Part shown: positions 35,605-45,081 of the stretch, one piece after another
Position numbering within the stretch: the stretch's first letter is position 1
Layout of the letters: the number at the start of each line of letters is the position of its first letter
NCBI RefSeq assembly: GCF_006861795.1
Contig: NZ_VDGH01000011.1
Span: 1-64,000, forward strand
From: Psychrobacillus lasiicapitis
GTDB taxonomy: Bacteria > Bacillota > Bacilli > Bacillales_A > Planococcaceae
Direction of reading: 5' to 3'
Length of the DNA: 64,000 nucleotides
Program-made: the position numbers and the translations under genes
Notes under the pieces: generated by a model
What the model was told of the DNA's origin: nothing
The model's database searches: none
The model's input: only the letters and a program-made list of their open reading frames with translations

Positions 35605-36972
35605 ATGGAGAAGTTGAATGAAATTTTAGGGAGTATCTCTTCTGTAATTTGGGGAATACCACTCCTAATATTAATCGTGGGGACAGGTATTTATTTAACA
35701 GTACGAGTAGGTGTACTACAAATAAGATTACTGCCTGCAGCTTTAAGACTAGTATTCTCTAAAAAGCATGATAAGACAGCAGAAGGGGACATTACCCAAT
35801 TCCAAGCACTCACTACTGCACTAGCTGCAACAGTTGGTACTGGTAATATTGTTGGGGTCGCAACAGCAGTTGTCCTTGGTGGTCCTGGTGCTATATTTTG
35901 GATGTGGGTTTCTGCATTCTTTGGAATGGCAACAAAATATAGTGAAGCTATCTTAGCGGTAAGATTTCGTGTGAAAGACGCTAAAGGTCAAATGGCGGGT
36001 GGTCCCATGTATTATCTAGAGCATGGACTTAAGCAAAAATGGCTAGCTGTATTGTTTGCAATTTTCGGTGCGCTAGCAGCATTCGGTATTGGTAACGGAA
36101 CACAATCTAATTCTGTTGCTGGGGTTGTAAAATCGACATTTGGTCTAGATACTTGGATTACTGGAGCGGTTCTTATGATCTTTACCGCACTTGTTATTCT
36201 TGGTGGTATTAAGTCAATCGGTAATGTAACGGCAATTTTTGTACCTATTATGGCAGTTTTTTATTTAATTGCAGGTTTACTTGTTATGGCTATGAATATT
36301 ACTGCTATTCCAGATGCATTTGCTACAATCTTTAGAATGGCGTTTTCTGGAGAGGCTGCTGTTGGTGGAGCAATTGGTGCCGCTATACGTTATGGTATTG
36401 CTCGTGGGGTATTCTCCAATGAAGCTGGTCTTGGGTCTGCTCCTATTGCTGCTGCTGCTGCAAAAACGGACTTACCTGGACGACAAGCACTTGTTTCGAT
36501 GACCCAAGTATTTTTAGATACATTCCTTATTTGTTCGATTACTGGCGTTACAATCGTCATGTCTGGTATGTATACAGATACTAGTCTTGCTGCAAACGAG
36601 TTAACATCTGCATCTTTCGGCCATTTCTTAGGTGATTTTGGACCATATGTTGTAGCGATTGGATTAATCTTTTTTGCTACTTCTACTATTTTTGGCTGGG
36701 CTTATTACGGAGAAAAATGTTTCCAGTACTTATTTAAAAATCCTTCTTTATTAATCATTTATCGTATTGCATTTGTTATTATGGTACCTATTGGTGCTGT
36801 TGTTTCGCTTGATCTAATCTGGACGTTCTCTGATATAGCAAACGGCTTAATGGCGATTCCGAACTTAATAGGTTTACTAGGTCTTTCTGGAATTGTCGTA
36901 TATGAAACAAAACGTATACAGCAAAAGCTAAAAGAAGAAAAAGAAGAAGCAAAAGCTGCTAAGTCTATTTAG
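35605..36972 (+). CDS. Alanine/glycine:cation symporter (AGCS family, AlsT-like)
   Basis: The 455-residue transporter has 10-11 membrane helices and the AGCS signatures ATVGTGNIVGVATAVVLGGP (about 73-92) and RGVFSNEAGLGSAPIAAA (about 264-281). It would import alanine, glycine or a related amino acid with sodium or protons. GGGGG lies before the ATG. No terminator is visible after it, so some reading into the yfkK leader is possible. Confidence 0.93.
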   Translation: MEKLNEILGSISSVIWGIPLLILIVGTGIYLTVRVGVLQIRLLPAALRLVFSKKHDKTAEGDITQFQALTTALAATVGTGNIVGVATAVVLGGPGAIFWMWVSAFFGMATKYSEAILAVRFRVKDAKGQMAGGPMYYLEHGLKQKWLAVLFAIFGALAAFGIGNGTQSNSVAGVVKSTFGLDTWITGAVLMIFTALVILGGIKSIGNVTAIFVPIMAVFYLIAGLLVMAMNITAIPDAFATIFRMAFSGEAAVGGAIGAAIRYGIARGVFSNEAGLGSAPIAAAAAKTDLPGRQALVSMTQVFLDTFLICSITGVTIVMSGMYTDTSLAANELTSASFGHFLGDFGPYVVAIGLIFFATSTIFGWAYYGEKCFQYLFKNPSLLIIYRIAFVIMVPIGAVVSLDLIWTFSDIANGLMAIPNLIGLLGLSGIVVYETKRIQQKLKEEKEEAKAAKSI

Positions 36973-36975
36973 TAT

Positions 36976-37004
36976 TTGACAATCAAACCAGAGCGTGAAA
37001 TGAT
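36976..37004 (+). promoter_or_regulatory. Candidate promoter of the yfkK leader
   Basis: A perfect TTGACA (36976-36981) is followed after 17 bases by AATGAT (36999-37004), a weak -10. Transcription would begin at the foot of the structured leader. Confidence 0.4.
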
Positions 37005-37013
37005 AAAGTGAAA

Positions 37014-37150
37014 CTTCAATCCGGTTCTTTCGGATTGTTAGTTGAACCATTCGGGCTTTTACGGGCAGTTAACCTCTCGTTATATGGAACCCGATTCATT
37101 ATTTAGAGTCTAAATTACATTGGATATTGTACTGCCCGTTAAATCGGGAT
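37014..37150 (+). ncRNA. Structured leader upstream of yfkK, possible cis-regulatory RNA or repeat
   Basis: CAATCCG/CGGATTG (37017-37023 with 37031-37037) forms a hairpin with a 7-base loop. ACGGGCAGT (37061-37069) can pair with ACTGCCCGT (37131-37139). CCCGATT (37090-37096) can pair with AATCGGG (37142-37148) or, less well, with TCGGG at 37051. The second and third pairings interleave, so they are mutually exclusive or a pseudoknot. No known riboswitch class is recognised. Confidence 0.4.
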
Positions 37151-37184
37151 AAAGTTCTAATGTATGAAAGGTAGGTACAAAAGA

Positions 37185-37406
37185 ATGAATTTATCAGAAC
37201 CATCTGTTGAAAATGTGGCGTTTATGATTGATACCATAAAAGAAAAACTACGTATGGTAAATGTTGATGCAATGAAATCAGAACATTTTAATGCATCTCA
37301 ATATGAAGATTTAGTGTATTTATATGAAATGGTGAAAAAAAGAGATTCTTTTAGCCCAAGTGAAATGCAAGCGATCGCCGCTGAACTTGGAAGCTTACGT
37401 AAATAA
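37185..37406 (+). CDS. yfkK: UPF0435 protein YfkK
   Basis: The 73-residue helical protein matches DUF1128/UPF0435 (YfkK of B. subtilis): MNLSEPSVENVAFMID, YEDLVYLYEMV and the C-terminal SPSEMQAIAAELGSLRK. The frame opens seven codons earlier, but AAAGGTAGGT lies eight bases before the ATG at 37185, the family start. Function is unknown. It is preceded by a structured leader and followed by a bidirectional terminator. Confidence 0.88.
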   Translation: MNLSEPSVENVAFMIDTIKEKLRMVNVDAMKSEHFNASQYEDLVYLYEMVKKRDSFSPSEMQAIAAELGSLRK

Positions 37407-37407
37407 A

Positions 37408-37446
37408 AATTCCTTCCCAATATAACGTTGGGAAGGAACTTTTTCT
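37408..37446. terminator. Bidirectional terminator between yfkK and psuG
   Basis: TTCCTTCCCAA and TTGGGAAGGAA form an 11-bp stem around a 7-base loop with A/T tails. Confidence 0.88.
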
Positions 37447-37463
37447 TTTGTGGAAGAATAAAA

Positions 37464-38372
37464 TTATTTATTCAATTCAACTGCAATTTGAGCTCCAACT
37501 CTTGCATTGTTATACACAAGCTCAATGTTGGATTCTAATGACTTACCTTCTGTTAACTCTTTTACTTTGCCAAGTAGGAATGGCGTTACGTCTTTTCCTT
37601 TAATGCCGTTTTCCTCTGCTTCTTTTAACGCTGTGTGGATGATGTCATTGATATAAGCTTCATCTAATGAGAATTCTGCTGGGATTGGGTTTGCAATAAT
37701 TGCTCCTCCGTTTAATCCTAGCTCCCATTTCACTTTAAGCATTTCTGCTACTTCTTTTGGCTCATTTAAACGGAAGTTAGCAGCAAATGGACTTGTTGCT
37801 GTATAGAACGCTGGGAATGCATCTGTTCCAAAGCCTACTACTGGCACACCTTTTGTTTCTAAATATTCTAAAGTTAAACCGATATCCAAGATAGATTTTG
37901 CCCCAGCACATACAACTGCTACATTTGTAGAAGCAAGTTCTTCTAAGTCAGCCGAAATATCCATAGTCGTTTCAGCGCCTCTATGTACGCCTCCAATTCC
38001 ACCTGTTACGAACATTTTGATGCCTGCAAGTTCTGCACAAATCATCGTTGTCGCAACTGTTGTAGCACCAATTTCTTTAGAAGCTACTACATATGCAAGA
38101 TCTCTTCTTGATGTTTTTCTTACATTTTTACTTGTAGCAAGCGTTTCTAAATCTTCATTTGAAAGACCGATTTTAATCTCGCCATCCATAATAGCGATAG
38201 TTGCTGGTACTGCTCCATTATCACGAATAATTTGTTCTACTTTTTTTGCCATTTCTACGTTTTGTGGATAAGGCATACCATGTGAAATAATTGTTGATTC
38301 TAATGCTACGATTGGTTTTCCTGCTGCCATCCCTTGTTCTACTTCTTGTGAGTATGTTAAATATTGTTTCAT
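37464..38372 (-). CDS. psuG: Pseudouridine-5'-phosphate glycosidase
   Basis: The 302-residue enzyme shows PsuG family segments [16 protein letters not shown] (about 24-39), [19 protein letters not shown] (about 122-140) and [11 protein letters not shown]. It cleaves pseudouridine 5'-phosphate to uracil and ribose 5-phosphate. It overlaps the kinase gene by four bases (ATGA), giving the classic psuK-psuG pair that salvages pseudouridine from degraded RNA. Confidence 0.95.
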   Translation of the reverse strand: MKQYLTYSQEVEQGMAAGKPIVALESTIISHGMPYPQNVEMAKKVEQIIRDNGAVPATIAIMDGEIKIGLSNEDLETLATSKNVRKTSRRDLAYVVASKEIGATTVATTMICAELAGIKMFVTGGIGGVHRGAETTMDISADLEELASTNVAVVCAGAKSILDIGLTLEYLETKGVPVVGFGTDAFPAFYTATSPFAANFRLNEPKEVAEMLKVKWELGLNGGAIIANPIPAEFSLDEAYINDIIHTALKEAEENGIKGKDVTPFLLGKVKELTEGKSLESNIELVYNNARVGAQIAVELNK

Positions 38373-39469
38373 AATTTATAATCCTCCATTTCATTTTTTA
38401 AACCGATTTTTGTAAGTTCCGTACGAACCGTTTCAGCGGACTGAAGCGTTTTATTGGCATTTACCATCCCGGTTTGTACCGCTTCGGTTATCTCCACGCC
38501 TTCAATCCACGCATGTAATGTTCCAGCTACAAATGCGTCTCCTGCCCCAGTTACGTCTACAATGAAGTCTGCAGGTATGGCTGGCGCTATAGTTGTTTCC
38601 ATTTGTTGCCCAGCAAATACAACACCTTTACTACCACCTGTTACAACCACTTGTTTGATCCCTTTTTCTACAAATAATTCTGCTGCTTTTTTCCACGATG
38701 AATCGTCTTCTATTGTCATTTGGAAATAAGTTTCCGCCTCATCTTTATTTGTTATTAACCACTCAATTCCTTCTAGCGACTCCGGCATTCTGTTCATCTT
38801 AGGCGAAGAAACCGGAATAATAGCAAGTGGTATTTTATAGCCTATTGAGATGGTTTGTACATATTCAATGACATCTTTTGGACAATTCATATCAATAATT
38901 AGCAGCTGAGCTTTCGTTAAATGTGTTTCCTGTTTCTTCAAATACTCCACCGTAAATTGATCGTAAATGTCCATGTTTGCTAAAGCAAACAACATTTCTC
39001 CATGTGTGTCTAGTATGGCAGAGTAAGTCCCTGTTTGATAATTTGATAATTTTTCTACGGAAAATAAATTCATCCAAGGGCTTGAAGCTTTTTCAATGGA
39101 TTCATATTCCATGTCATTGCCTACTACAGTAAGCATACGCACATTATGTCCTAATCTTCCCAAATTTTCTGCAATATTCCTTGCAACTCCACCGATACTC
39201 TGTAAGCTAGTCGTTGGATTGGACGTTCCCATTTGCAAGTCGCTTTTCACTATATATTTTCTGTCTACATTCGCTCCGCCAATACAAATAATTTCTTTGT
39301 TTTCCGGTAATATATAAGCTCTTCCAGTTATCTTTCCAATTTTAATAAGACCAGAAATAATATTAGCAACAGCAGGTCTAGACATTTGTAATTCATTTGC
39401 AATTTCTAACTGAGATGCATAAGGATTCTTTTTAAGATAGTTTAAAATTTTAACTTCTTTTGAGTCCAC
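38369..39469 (-). CDS. psuK: Pseudouridine kinase with N-terminal helix-turn-helix
   Basis: The 366-residue protein joins an N-terminal winged-helix (about 1-60, [20 protein letters not shown]) to a PfkB-family kinase domain with the catalytic motif [12 protein letters not shown] near the C-terminus. It should phosphorylate pseudouridine for PsuG. The HTH suggests autoregulation, a known architecture in this family. AAAGGAGG lies before the GTG at 39469; the 20-codon longer frame is rejected. Confidence 0.88.
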   Translation of the reverse strand: MDSKEVKILNYLKKNPYASQLEIANELQMSRPAVANIISGLIKIGKITGRAYILPENKEIICIGGANVDRKYIVKSDLQMGTSNPTTSLQSIGGVARNIAENLGRLGHNVRMLTVVGNDMEYESIEKASSPWMNLFSVEKLSNYQTGTYSAILDTHGEMLFALANMDIYDQFTVEYLKKQETHLTKAQLLIIDMNCPKDVIEYVQTISIGYKIPLAIIPVSSPKMNRMPESLEGIEWLITNKDEAETYFQMTIEDDSSWKKAAELFVEKGIKQVVVTGGSKGVVFAGQQMETTIAPAIPADFIVDVTGAGDAFVAGTLHAWIEGVEITEAVQTGMVNANKTLQSAETVRTELTKIGLKNEMEDYKL

Positions 39470-39541
39470 TTCATTTCCTCCTTTCCCGCGATAATGAACT
39501 TTTGTTTTAATTATAAACTTTTGTTTCAAAAAGTCAAAAGA

Positions 39542-39571
39542 AAACTGACAACAAAAATAAGTTGCCAGTTA
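39542..39571 (-). terminator. Terminator after motB
   Basis: The minus strand has AACTGGCAAC paired with GTTGTCAGTT (one G:U pair) around an 8-base loop, then TTTTC. Confidence 0.75.
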
Positions 39572-39577
39572 GTAGTA

Positions 39578-40345
39578 TTACTGTGGAGAGTCATTTAATG
39601 TACCGTCTTCTAATACACGTGGTTGAATAAGTACTTCGACTCTTCTATTTTGAGCCCGACCTTCCGCAGTATCATTGGAAGCTACAGGTCTAAATTCACC
39701 ATATCCCTTTGCACTAAAATAAAGAGGGTCGATCGTATTATTTCCTACTAAAATTTTTAAAAAGTTCACAGAACGCATAACACTTAGTTCCCAGTTAGAT
39801 GAAAATTCACTACTTGATATTGGGATATCATCTGTATGTCCAGTAATAACAACATTTCTAGGAGGATCAAATATGAGAAGCTCCGATATATCTTCCGCGA
39901 TTTGTCGATACTCTGGCTTTACTTCTGCTTGTCCCATCTCAAATAATATATTATCTCGAATAGTAACGAGCAGCCCTTCATTTGTTAACTTTGTAGCAAA
40001 TTGCTTTTCTAGTGCATTCACTGCAATGTATTCATCGACACTATCTTGGATACCAGCTAAGGCTTTTTGGTCTTCTATATAGGCAGAGCTTTCCTCTGAC
40101 TCATTTGTCTGATTTGGCACTACTGGTACATCTAATGGAGACGGATTATCCATAAAGCCTGTCCCACCATCGAAAATTTGGTCAAATACTTGTGACATCT
40201 TCTCCAGTTTTTGTTGATCTACTGTACTTGCTGCAAAGAGTACGATGAACAAGGCTAATAATAATGTGAGAATATCCGCATATGGAATAAGCCAAGATTC
40301 ATCCATATGCTCTTCTTCTTTATGCTTTTTACGCTTCCTTGCCAA
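39578..40345 (-). CDS. motB: Flagellar stator protein MotB
   Basis: The protein begins ARKRKKHKEEEHMDESW, aligned with the N-terminus of B. subtilis MotB, followed by one membrane helix containing the proton-carrying aspartate (WLIPYADILTLLLALFIVLF). The C-terminal OmpA-like domain binds peptidoglycan (GHTDDIPISS, NWELSVMRS, GRAQNRRVEV). The TTG at 40345 is preferred because GGGGAGG lies six bases upstream. It overlaps motA by 17 bases. MotA-MotB couple ion flow to flagellar rotation, so the organism is probably motile. Confidence 0.93.
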   Translation of the reverse strand: MARKRKKHKEEEHMDESWLIPYADILTLLLALFIVLFAASTVDQQKLEKMSQVFDQIFDGGTGFMDNPSPLDVPVVPNQTNESEESSAYIEDQKALAGIQDSVDEYIAVNALEKQFATKLTNEGLLVTIRDNILFEMGQAEVKPEYRQIAEDISELLIFDPPRNVVITGHTDDIPISSSEFSSNWELSVMRSVNFLKILVGNNTIDPLYFSAKGYGEFRPVASNDTAEGRAQNRRVEVLIQPRVLEDGTLNDSPQ

Positions 40346-41132
40346 GGCCATCCTCCCCGCTTCCACCTAAAATTTTCTTGCGGTCCGCCATCGACAAATA
40401 AGAAGCTAATTTTTGTTCAATAACACGAGGGGAATCCCCTTCCAATACGGAAAGAATACCTTCTAGCATCATCGTCTTTTGACGAACCTCTTGTTTAGAC
40501 TTTCGCTTTAATTTATTTGCAAATGGGTGCCAAATTACATAACCTGTGAAAATCCCTAAAAGCGTAGCAACGAACGCCGCCGAAATGGCATGACCTAGTT
40601 TTTCAATATCATTCATATCTTTTAAAGCAGCAATAAGACCGATAACTGCTCCCAGTACTCCAAGTGTAGGTGCATACGTTCCTGCTTGTGAGAATATAGA
40701 AGCCCCGCCAGCATGACGATCTTCTAATGCATCAATTTCTTCGGATAATACATCTCGAATATAATCCGCATTTTGACCATCTATGGCTAATGTTAAACCA
40801 TTCTTCAAAAAAGGATCCGTCACCTCAGTAGACTTACTTTCTAATGCGAGTAACCCTTCTCTACGTGCTAAATCCGCCCAGCTAGAGAACATCTTAATAA
40901 TTTCTGCATCTGACTCTAATTTATCATCTTTAAAGAGTACCCCAAAAAGTTTAGGAACCCGTTTTAATTCACTCATTGGAAATGCAATAACAACTGCTGC
41001 AACAGTACCAAATATAATGATGAAAATAGCAGCAGGATTCAAAAGTGCATCCGGCGTAACTCCTTTAAAAAACATCCCTACTAATAAGGAAACAATAGCA
41101 ATTATAAGACCAAAAACGGTAGACTTATCCAA
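40329..41132 (-). CDS. motA: Flagellar stator protein MotA
   Basis: The 267-residue protein has four membrane helices and the conserved cytoplasmic loop DLARREGLLALES. LGVLGAVIGLIAAL and HAISAAFVATLLGIFTGYV form helices 3-4. The start is set at the TTG at 41132 (DKSTVFGLII), matching B. subtilis MotA, with GTGGAGG seven bases upstream; an in-frame GTG five codons earlier overlaps that site. It forms the stator complex with MotB. Confidence 0.93.
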   Translation of the reverse strand: MDKSTVFGLIIAIVSLLVGMFFKGVTPDALLNPAAIFIIIFGTVAAVVIAFPMSELKRVPKLFGVLFKDDKLESDAEIIKMFSSWADLARREGLLALESKSTEVTDPFLKNGLTLAIDGQNADYIRDVLSEEIDALEDRHAGGASIFSQAGTYAPTLGVLGAVIGLIAALKDMNDIEKLGHAISAAFVATLLGIFTGYVIWHPFANKLKRKSKQEVRQKTMMLEGILSVLEGDSPRVIEQKLASYLSMADRKKILGGSGEDGLGKEA

Positions 41133-41267
41133 TCTCTTAACCTCCACATTCTATTTCTTTACTTTATTTCGGCAATATTGACGAAGTTTGAATATAAAAC
41201 TTTCTTTTTCAATGATATAAATCTATTAATAGTGAACAATTTTCTACTTTTTTAACTCCAATGTATA

Positions 41268-41297
41268 TTGTCACAGCATTCAAAAAACTGATACTAT
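41268..41297 (+). promoter_or_regulatory. Candidate promoter of M29 aminopeptidase
   Basis: TTGTCA, an 18-base spacer and TACTAT, ending 28 bases before the ATG. Confidence 0.4.
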
Positions 41298-41325
41298 GAA
41301 TTATGTACAGAAAGGGTGGAGGAAA

Positions 41326-42558
41326 ATGTCTTTGTTCAATCAAAAACTAGAAAAATATGCTGCTTTAGCAGTAGAAGTTGGGGTAAATATTCAACCAGGG
41401 CAAAAGTTATACATTGCGGCTTCGATCGATAGTGTAGAACTTGTCCGATTAATCACGAAAAAAGCATATGAAGTTGGAGCGGCTCAAGTATTTGTAGACT
41501 TTTCAGATGATGAGATTACACGCTTACGTTACGAGTTAGCTCCAAAGGATTCTTTCAACTATTATCCTTCATGGAAGGTACAGGAACGAGAGCTATTAGC
41601 TGAAGAAGGCGCTGCATTTATGAGCATTATGAGCCAAAGTCCAGATCTATTAAAGGGAGTCGACACCGCTAAAATAGCTGCTTTCCAAAAAGCTACAGGG
41701 CAAGCTTTAAGTAAGTATCGTCAGTACGTACAATCAGATAAAATCAGTTGGACAGTAATCGCCTCTCCGTCAAAAGATTGGGCAAGTAAGGTGTTCCCAC
41801 AACTAACCGAAGAAGAACAAGTACCAGCTCTATGGGAGGCTATTTTTAAAGCAGTTCGTGCAGATTTAGAAGATCCAGTTTCAGCATGGAAAGAACATGA
41901 CACGCTTTTACATGCAAAAGTAGATTACTTAAATAATAAAAACTATCAAAAACTCCGTTATACTGCTCCTGGAACAGACTTAGTTATCGAACTTCCAAAA
42001 GGACATCTATGGTGTGGGGCAAGTAGTGTAAACGAAAAAGGCGAAGATTTCATGGCAAATATGCCAACAGAAGAAGTATTTACGGTTCCATTAAAAACAG
42101 GTGTAGAAGGATATGTGGCAAGCAGTAAGCCATTAAGCTATGGCGGAAATATTATTGATAATTTTACAGTCACTTTTGAAAAGGGTCGTATCGTAAAAGT
42201 AGAAGCAGAACAAGGTCAAGAAGTGCTTGAGAATCTTGTTGCTACTGACGAAGGTTCTCACTATTTAGGGGAAGTAGCACTTGTACCGCATGATTCACCA
42301 ATTTCTAACTCTAATTTACTATTTTATAACACATTATTTGATGAGAATGCTTCTAATCATTTGGCTATCGGAAGTGCATACGCTTTCTGTATCGAAGGTG
42401 GTAAGAAAATGAGTCGTGAAGAGCTTGCAGAAAATGGATTGAATGATAGTATCACACATGTAGACTTTATGATTGGTACAGAAAAGATGGACATAGACGG
42501 CATAAAAGAAGATGGAACTACAGAACCTATTTTCCGCAATGGTAACTGGGCGTTCTAA
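41326..42558 (+). CDS. M29-family metallo-aminopeptidase (AmpS/PepS type), copy 1
   Basis: The 410-residue enzyme has the M29 metal-ligand segments NMPTEEVFT (acidic ligand), GEVALVPHDSPIS, FDENASNHLAIG and HVDFMIGTEKMDI. It removes N-terminal residues from peptides in the cytoplasm. TGGAGGAAA directly precedes the ATG at 41326. A clear paralogue lies at 52507-53736. Confidence 0.93.
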   Translation: MSLFNQKLEKYAALAVEVGVNIQPGQKLYIAASIDSVELVRLITKKAYEVGAAQVFVDFSDDEITRLRYELAPKDSFNYYPSWKVQERELLAEEGAAFMSIMSQSPDLLKGVDTAKIAAFQKATGQALSKYRQYVQSDKISWTVIASPSKDWASKVFPQLTEEEQVPALWEAIFKAVRADLEDPVSAWKEHDTLLHAKVDYLNNKNYQKLRYTAPGTDLVIELPKGHLWCGASSVNEKGEDFMANMPTEEVFTVPLKTGVEGYVASSKPLSYGGNIIDNFTVTFEKGRIVKVEAEQGQEVLENLVATDEGSHYLGEVALVPHDSPISNSNLLFYNTLFDENASNHLAIGSAYAFCIEGGKKMSREELAENGLNDSITHVDFMIGTEKMDIDGIKEDGTTEPIFRNGNWAF

Positions 42559-42647
42559 TAGACGTATTCGTTTCTAAATATTTCTTCTTACTTTTTCCCG
42601 TCAACTAAGCTATAATGATAGTATCATAACTAGTGAGGTGTTTAACA

Positions 42648-42782
42648 ATGGGCTTATTCACAGTTACCGTTCTTGGTTTTGCAGTATGCATAGGAATTTC
42701 AGGATATGCAATTATTCATTACTTCGCTAAAGGCATGAACACACACGATGCGATCCAAGTAGATCCTAAACCTTCTAAATAA
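42648..42782 (+). CDS. Small single-pass membrane protein, unrecognised
   Basis: The 44-residue product begins MGLFTVTVLGFAVCIGISG, one membrane helix (about 3-25), then a short polar tail ending VDPKPSK. GTGAGGTG lies seven bases before the ATG and a strong terminator follows four bases after the stop. No family is recognised; the size and layout recall the many small membrane proteins of Bacilli. Confidence 0.7.
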   Translation: MGLFTVTVLGFAVCIGISGYAIIHYFAKGMNTHDAIQVDPKPSK

Positions 42783-42785
42783 TAC

Positions 42786-42816
42786 AAACAACCGCATTTT
42801 ATGCGGTTGTTTTTTT
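42786..42816 (+). terminator. Terminator after small membrane protein gene
   Basis: AACAACCGCAT and ATGCGGTTGTT form an 11-bp stem with a 3-base loop, then a T-run. Confidence 0.88.
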
Positions 42817-43330
42817 GCTTTCTAGTAACATTTCTATGAATGTGCAGGAATAACTTTACCAGATTTTTAAATGCAAAAGGAGCGCTAGCTATGGGAGTAC
42901 ACCTCTAATGGTTCGCTTTACTAATCTGACTAAGCTATTACTTTTTTAGTTAGTGTCCCTATTACAAAGGTGCTTATTTTGCAAGAATAAGTAGGGCAAC
43001 AAGATTATCGAAAACTAATCTGATAATACAAATTCAAACTTAGAGACTTGCTCATTTTTAACTAAATTAGATGTCATTACTTCTCTTTTTCCTTTCATTT
43101 TCGTAACAAGAGTGTTTCAAATATATGACTAAGTAGTTCCATTATATCAATATAGCAAAATCTTTTAATTACATATAACTACTTCTTCATGAAATATACG
43201 TAAACTTCCAACATATAACATATGGCAAACCTATTATTATCTATTATACTTACTAAGTATCTAGAATTCAGACATGCCTCTAGAGGCTTGCATAGGCACT
43301 TACACTTATAATGTACGATTGGATTGGAGG
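42817..43330. other. Long intergenic region before mreBH
   Basis: About 510 AT-rich bases without a supported gene. A well-placed ribosome site (AAAAGGAGCG, six bases before an ATG at 42891) opens only a five-codon frame. A TATAAT occurs at 43306-43311 shortly before mreBH, but no convincing -35 accompanies it. Confidence 0.55.
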
Positions 43331-43337
43331 AACAAAA

Positions 43338-44345
43338 ATGTTTTCAAACGCACATATTGGAATAGATTTAGGAACAGCAAATACATTAGTTTATACAAAA
43401 AGCAAAGGCTTAATTATAGATGAACCAACTATTGTAGCAATTAATACAAAGACAAAAGAAATAGTAGCTTTCGGTGAAGAAGCAAAAAAAATGGTAGGTA
43501 AAACACCTATTTCCATCGAAGTCGTTCGCCCTCTAAAAGATGGCGTCATTGCGGACTTTGATACTACGACTCAGCTACTAAAGTTAATTATGCAAAAAGC
43601 TAGTAAAAAATTAGGCACTGCACTAAGAAAACCGACTGTCATCGTTTGTACTCCTTCTGGCGCAACTTCGGTAGAGCGTAGAGCAATTCAAGATGCGGTA
43701 CGTCAAAGCGGTGCAAAAGAAGTACAACTTATGGAAGAACCTGTAGCTGCAGCAATCGGGGCTGGTCTTCCTGTAAACGAACCTGTTGCGAGTATGATTG
43801 TTGATATTGGTGGAGGTACGACGGAAGTTGGTATTATATCGTTTGGTGGCGTAGTAGCTTCTAACACAGTTAAATCAGCAGGTGATCGAATGGATGAAGC
43901 GATTATCCATTTTGTTCGAAAAGAATATAATGTCATCATTGGAGAACCAACTGCTGAAAATATTAAGAAAACAATTGGTCATGCATTAGTCCCACATACT
44001 GTGGAACAGATGGATGTGCGCGGAAGAGATCTTGTGACTGGTTTGCCTAAAACAATTCATCTTTCTTCTACACAAATTCAAGGAGTTTTAAAGGAATCTC
44101 TTGAAATTATTTTAGAAGTAGTCCGTGCAACGCTTGAAATTATCCCACCTGAACTTTCGGGAGATATCGTAGATCATGGAGTAGTACTTACAGGTGGCGG
44201 TGCCCTATTAAAAGATATGAAAGAATGGCTTTCAAGTGTTATTGAAGTTCCTGTTCATCTTGCACCTGAACCGCTACAATCAGTAGCCATTGGAACAGGA
44301 AAATCTTACTTTATATCTGAGCGCAAACAAAAAGTAGCAAAATAG
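43338..44345 (+). CDS. mreBH: Actin-like rod-shape protein, MreB family (MreBH-like)
   Basis: The 335-residue protein carries actin-fold motifs [13 protein letters not shown] (phosphate 1), [14 protein letters not shown] (phosphate 2) and [13 protein letters not shown] (adenosine). It forms membrane-associated filaments that direct cell-wall synthesis. The length equals B. subtilis MreBH, and the gene stands alone rather than in an mreBCD or spoIIID-mbl context, favouring MreBH. Assignment among MreB/Mbl/MreBH is less certain than the family. TTGGAGG precedes the ATG at 43338; an earlier frame start is rejected. Confidence 0.88.
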   Translation: MFSNAHIGIDLGTANTLVYTKSKGLIIDEPTIVAINTKTKEIVAFGEEAKKMVGKTPISIEVVRPLKDGVIADFDTTTQLLKLIMQKASKKLGTALRKPTVIVCTPSGATSVERRAIQDAVRQSGAKEVQLMEEPVAAAIGAGLPVNEPVASMIVDIGGGTTEVGIISFGGVVASNTVKSAGDRMDEAIIHFVRKEYNVIIGEPTAENIKKTIGHALVPHTVEQMDVRGRDLVTGLPKTIHLSSTQIQGVLKESLEIILEVVRATLEIIPPELSGDIVDHGVVLTGGGALLKDMKEWLSSVIEVPVHLAPEPLQSVAIGTGKSYFISERKQKVAK

Positions 44346-44421
44346 ATTCGAAACAAATTCCAAGCAATCCCCTTTCATTTCATATAAAATAAAAGAAAAT
44401 TATTATCGAAGGGGTAATACT

Positions 44422-44991
44422 ATGTCACAGTTAAATGAAATTTTAGATTTCAATAAATCTTTTGTAGAAAACGAACTATACACGCCTTATGTAACTACAA
44501 AATTTCCAGATAAACGAATGGTCATTTTAACATGTATGGATACGAGACTTACAGAAATGCTTTACAAATCAATGAACATCAAAAATGGTGACGTTAAAAT
44601 AGTAAAGAGTGCCGGCGCTGTTATTAATCATCCATTTGGCGGTATTATGAGAAGCTTGATTGTCGCTGTTTATGAACTTCAAGCAGATGAGATTTTTGTC
44701 GTCGGCCATCATGATTGTGGTATGAGTGCAATTCAACCGGATAAATTAGTAGAAAAAATGATTGAAAGAGGCGTAGATCCACATACTTTCGATGTCTTAA
44801 AATACTCTGGTGTTAATATGGATAAATGGTTAGAAGGCTTTTCTGACGTGAAAGAAAGTGTTTTACATAGTGTGGAATTGATCAGAAATCATCCGCTCAT
44901 TCTACCAAGCATTCCTGTGCATGGCCTGATTATTGACCCTACGACTGGACGTTTAGACTTAGTTACAGATGGTTCAATCGACAAGAACTAA
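44422..44991 (+). CDS. Beta-class carbonic anhydrase
   Basis: The 189-residue enzyme has the zinc ligands in CMDTR (C38 with the D40-R42 dyad) and HHDCGMS (His and Cys about 60 residues later). It hydrates carbon dioxide to bicarbonate. It resembles YtiB-type carbonic anhydrase of B. subtilis. GAAGGGG lies before the ATG. Confidence 0.93.
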   Translation: MSQLNEILDFNKSFVENELYTPYVTTKFPDKRMVILTCMDTRLTEMLYKSMNIKNGDVKIVKSAGAVINHPFGGIMRSLIVAVYELQADEIFVVGHHDCGMSAIQPDKLVEKMIERGVDPHTFDVLKYSGVNMDKWLEGFSDVKESVLHSVELIRNHPLILPSIPVHGLIIDPTTGRLDLVTDGSIDKN

Positions 44992-45016
44992 TTTATTTCC
45001 CAGGAAATCGACACAT

Positions 45017-45055
45017 AAAAAGCCGGTTGTTCAGAAATGGAACAACCGGCTTTTT
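45017..45055. terminator. Bidirectional terminator after carbonic anhydrase
   Basis: AAAAGCCGGTTGTTC and GAACAACCGGCTTTT form a 15-bp stem with a 7-base loop. Confidence 0.9.
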
Positions 45056-45081
45056 AGTTTTCTATAAAGACTCTTACCTTT

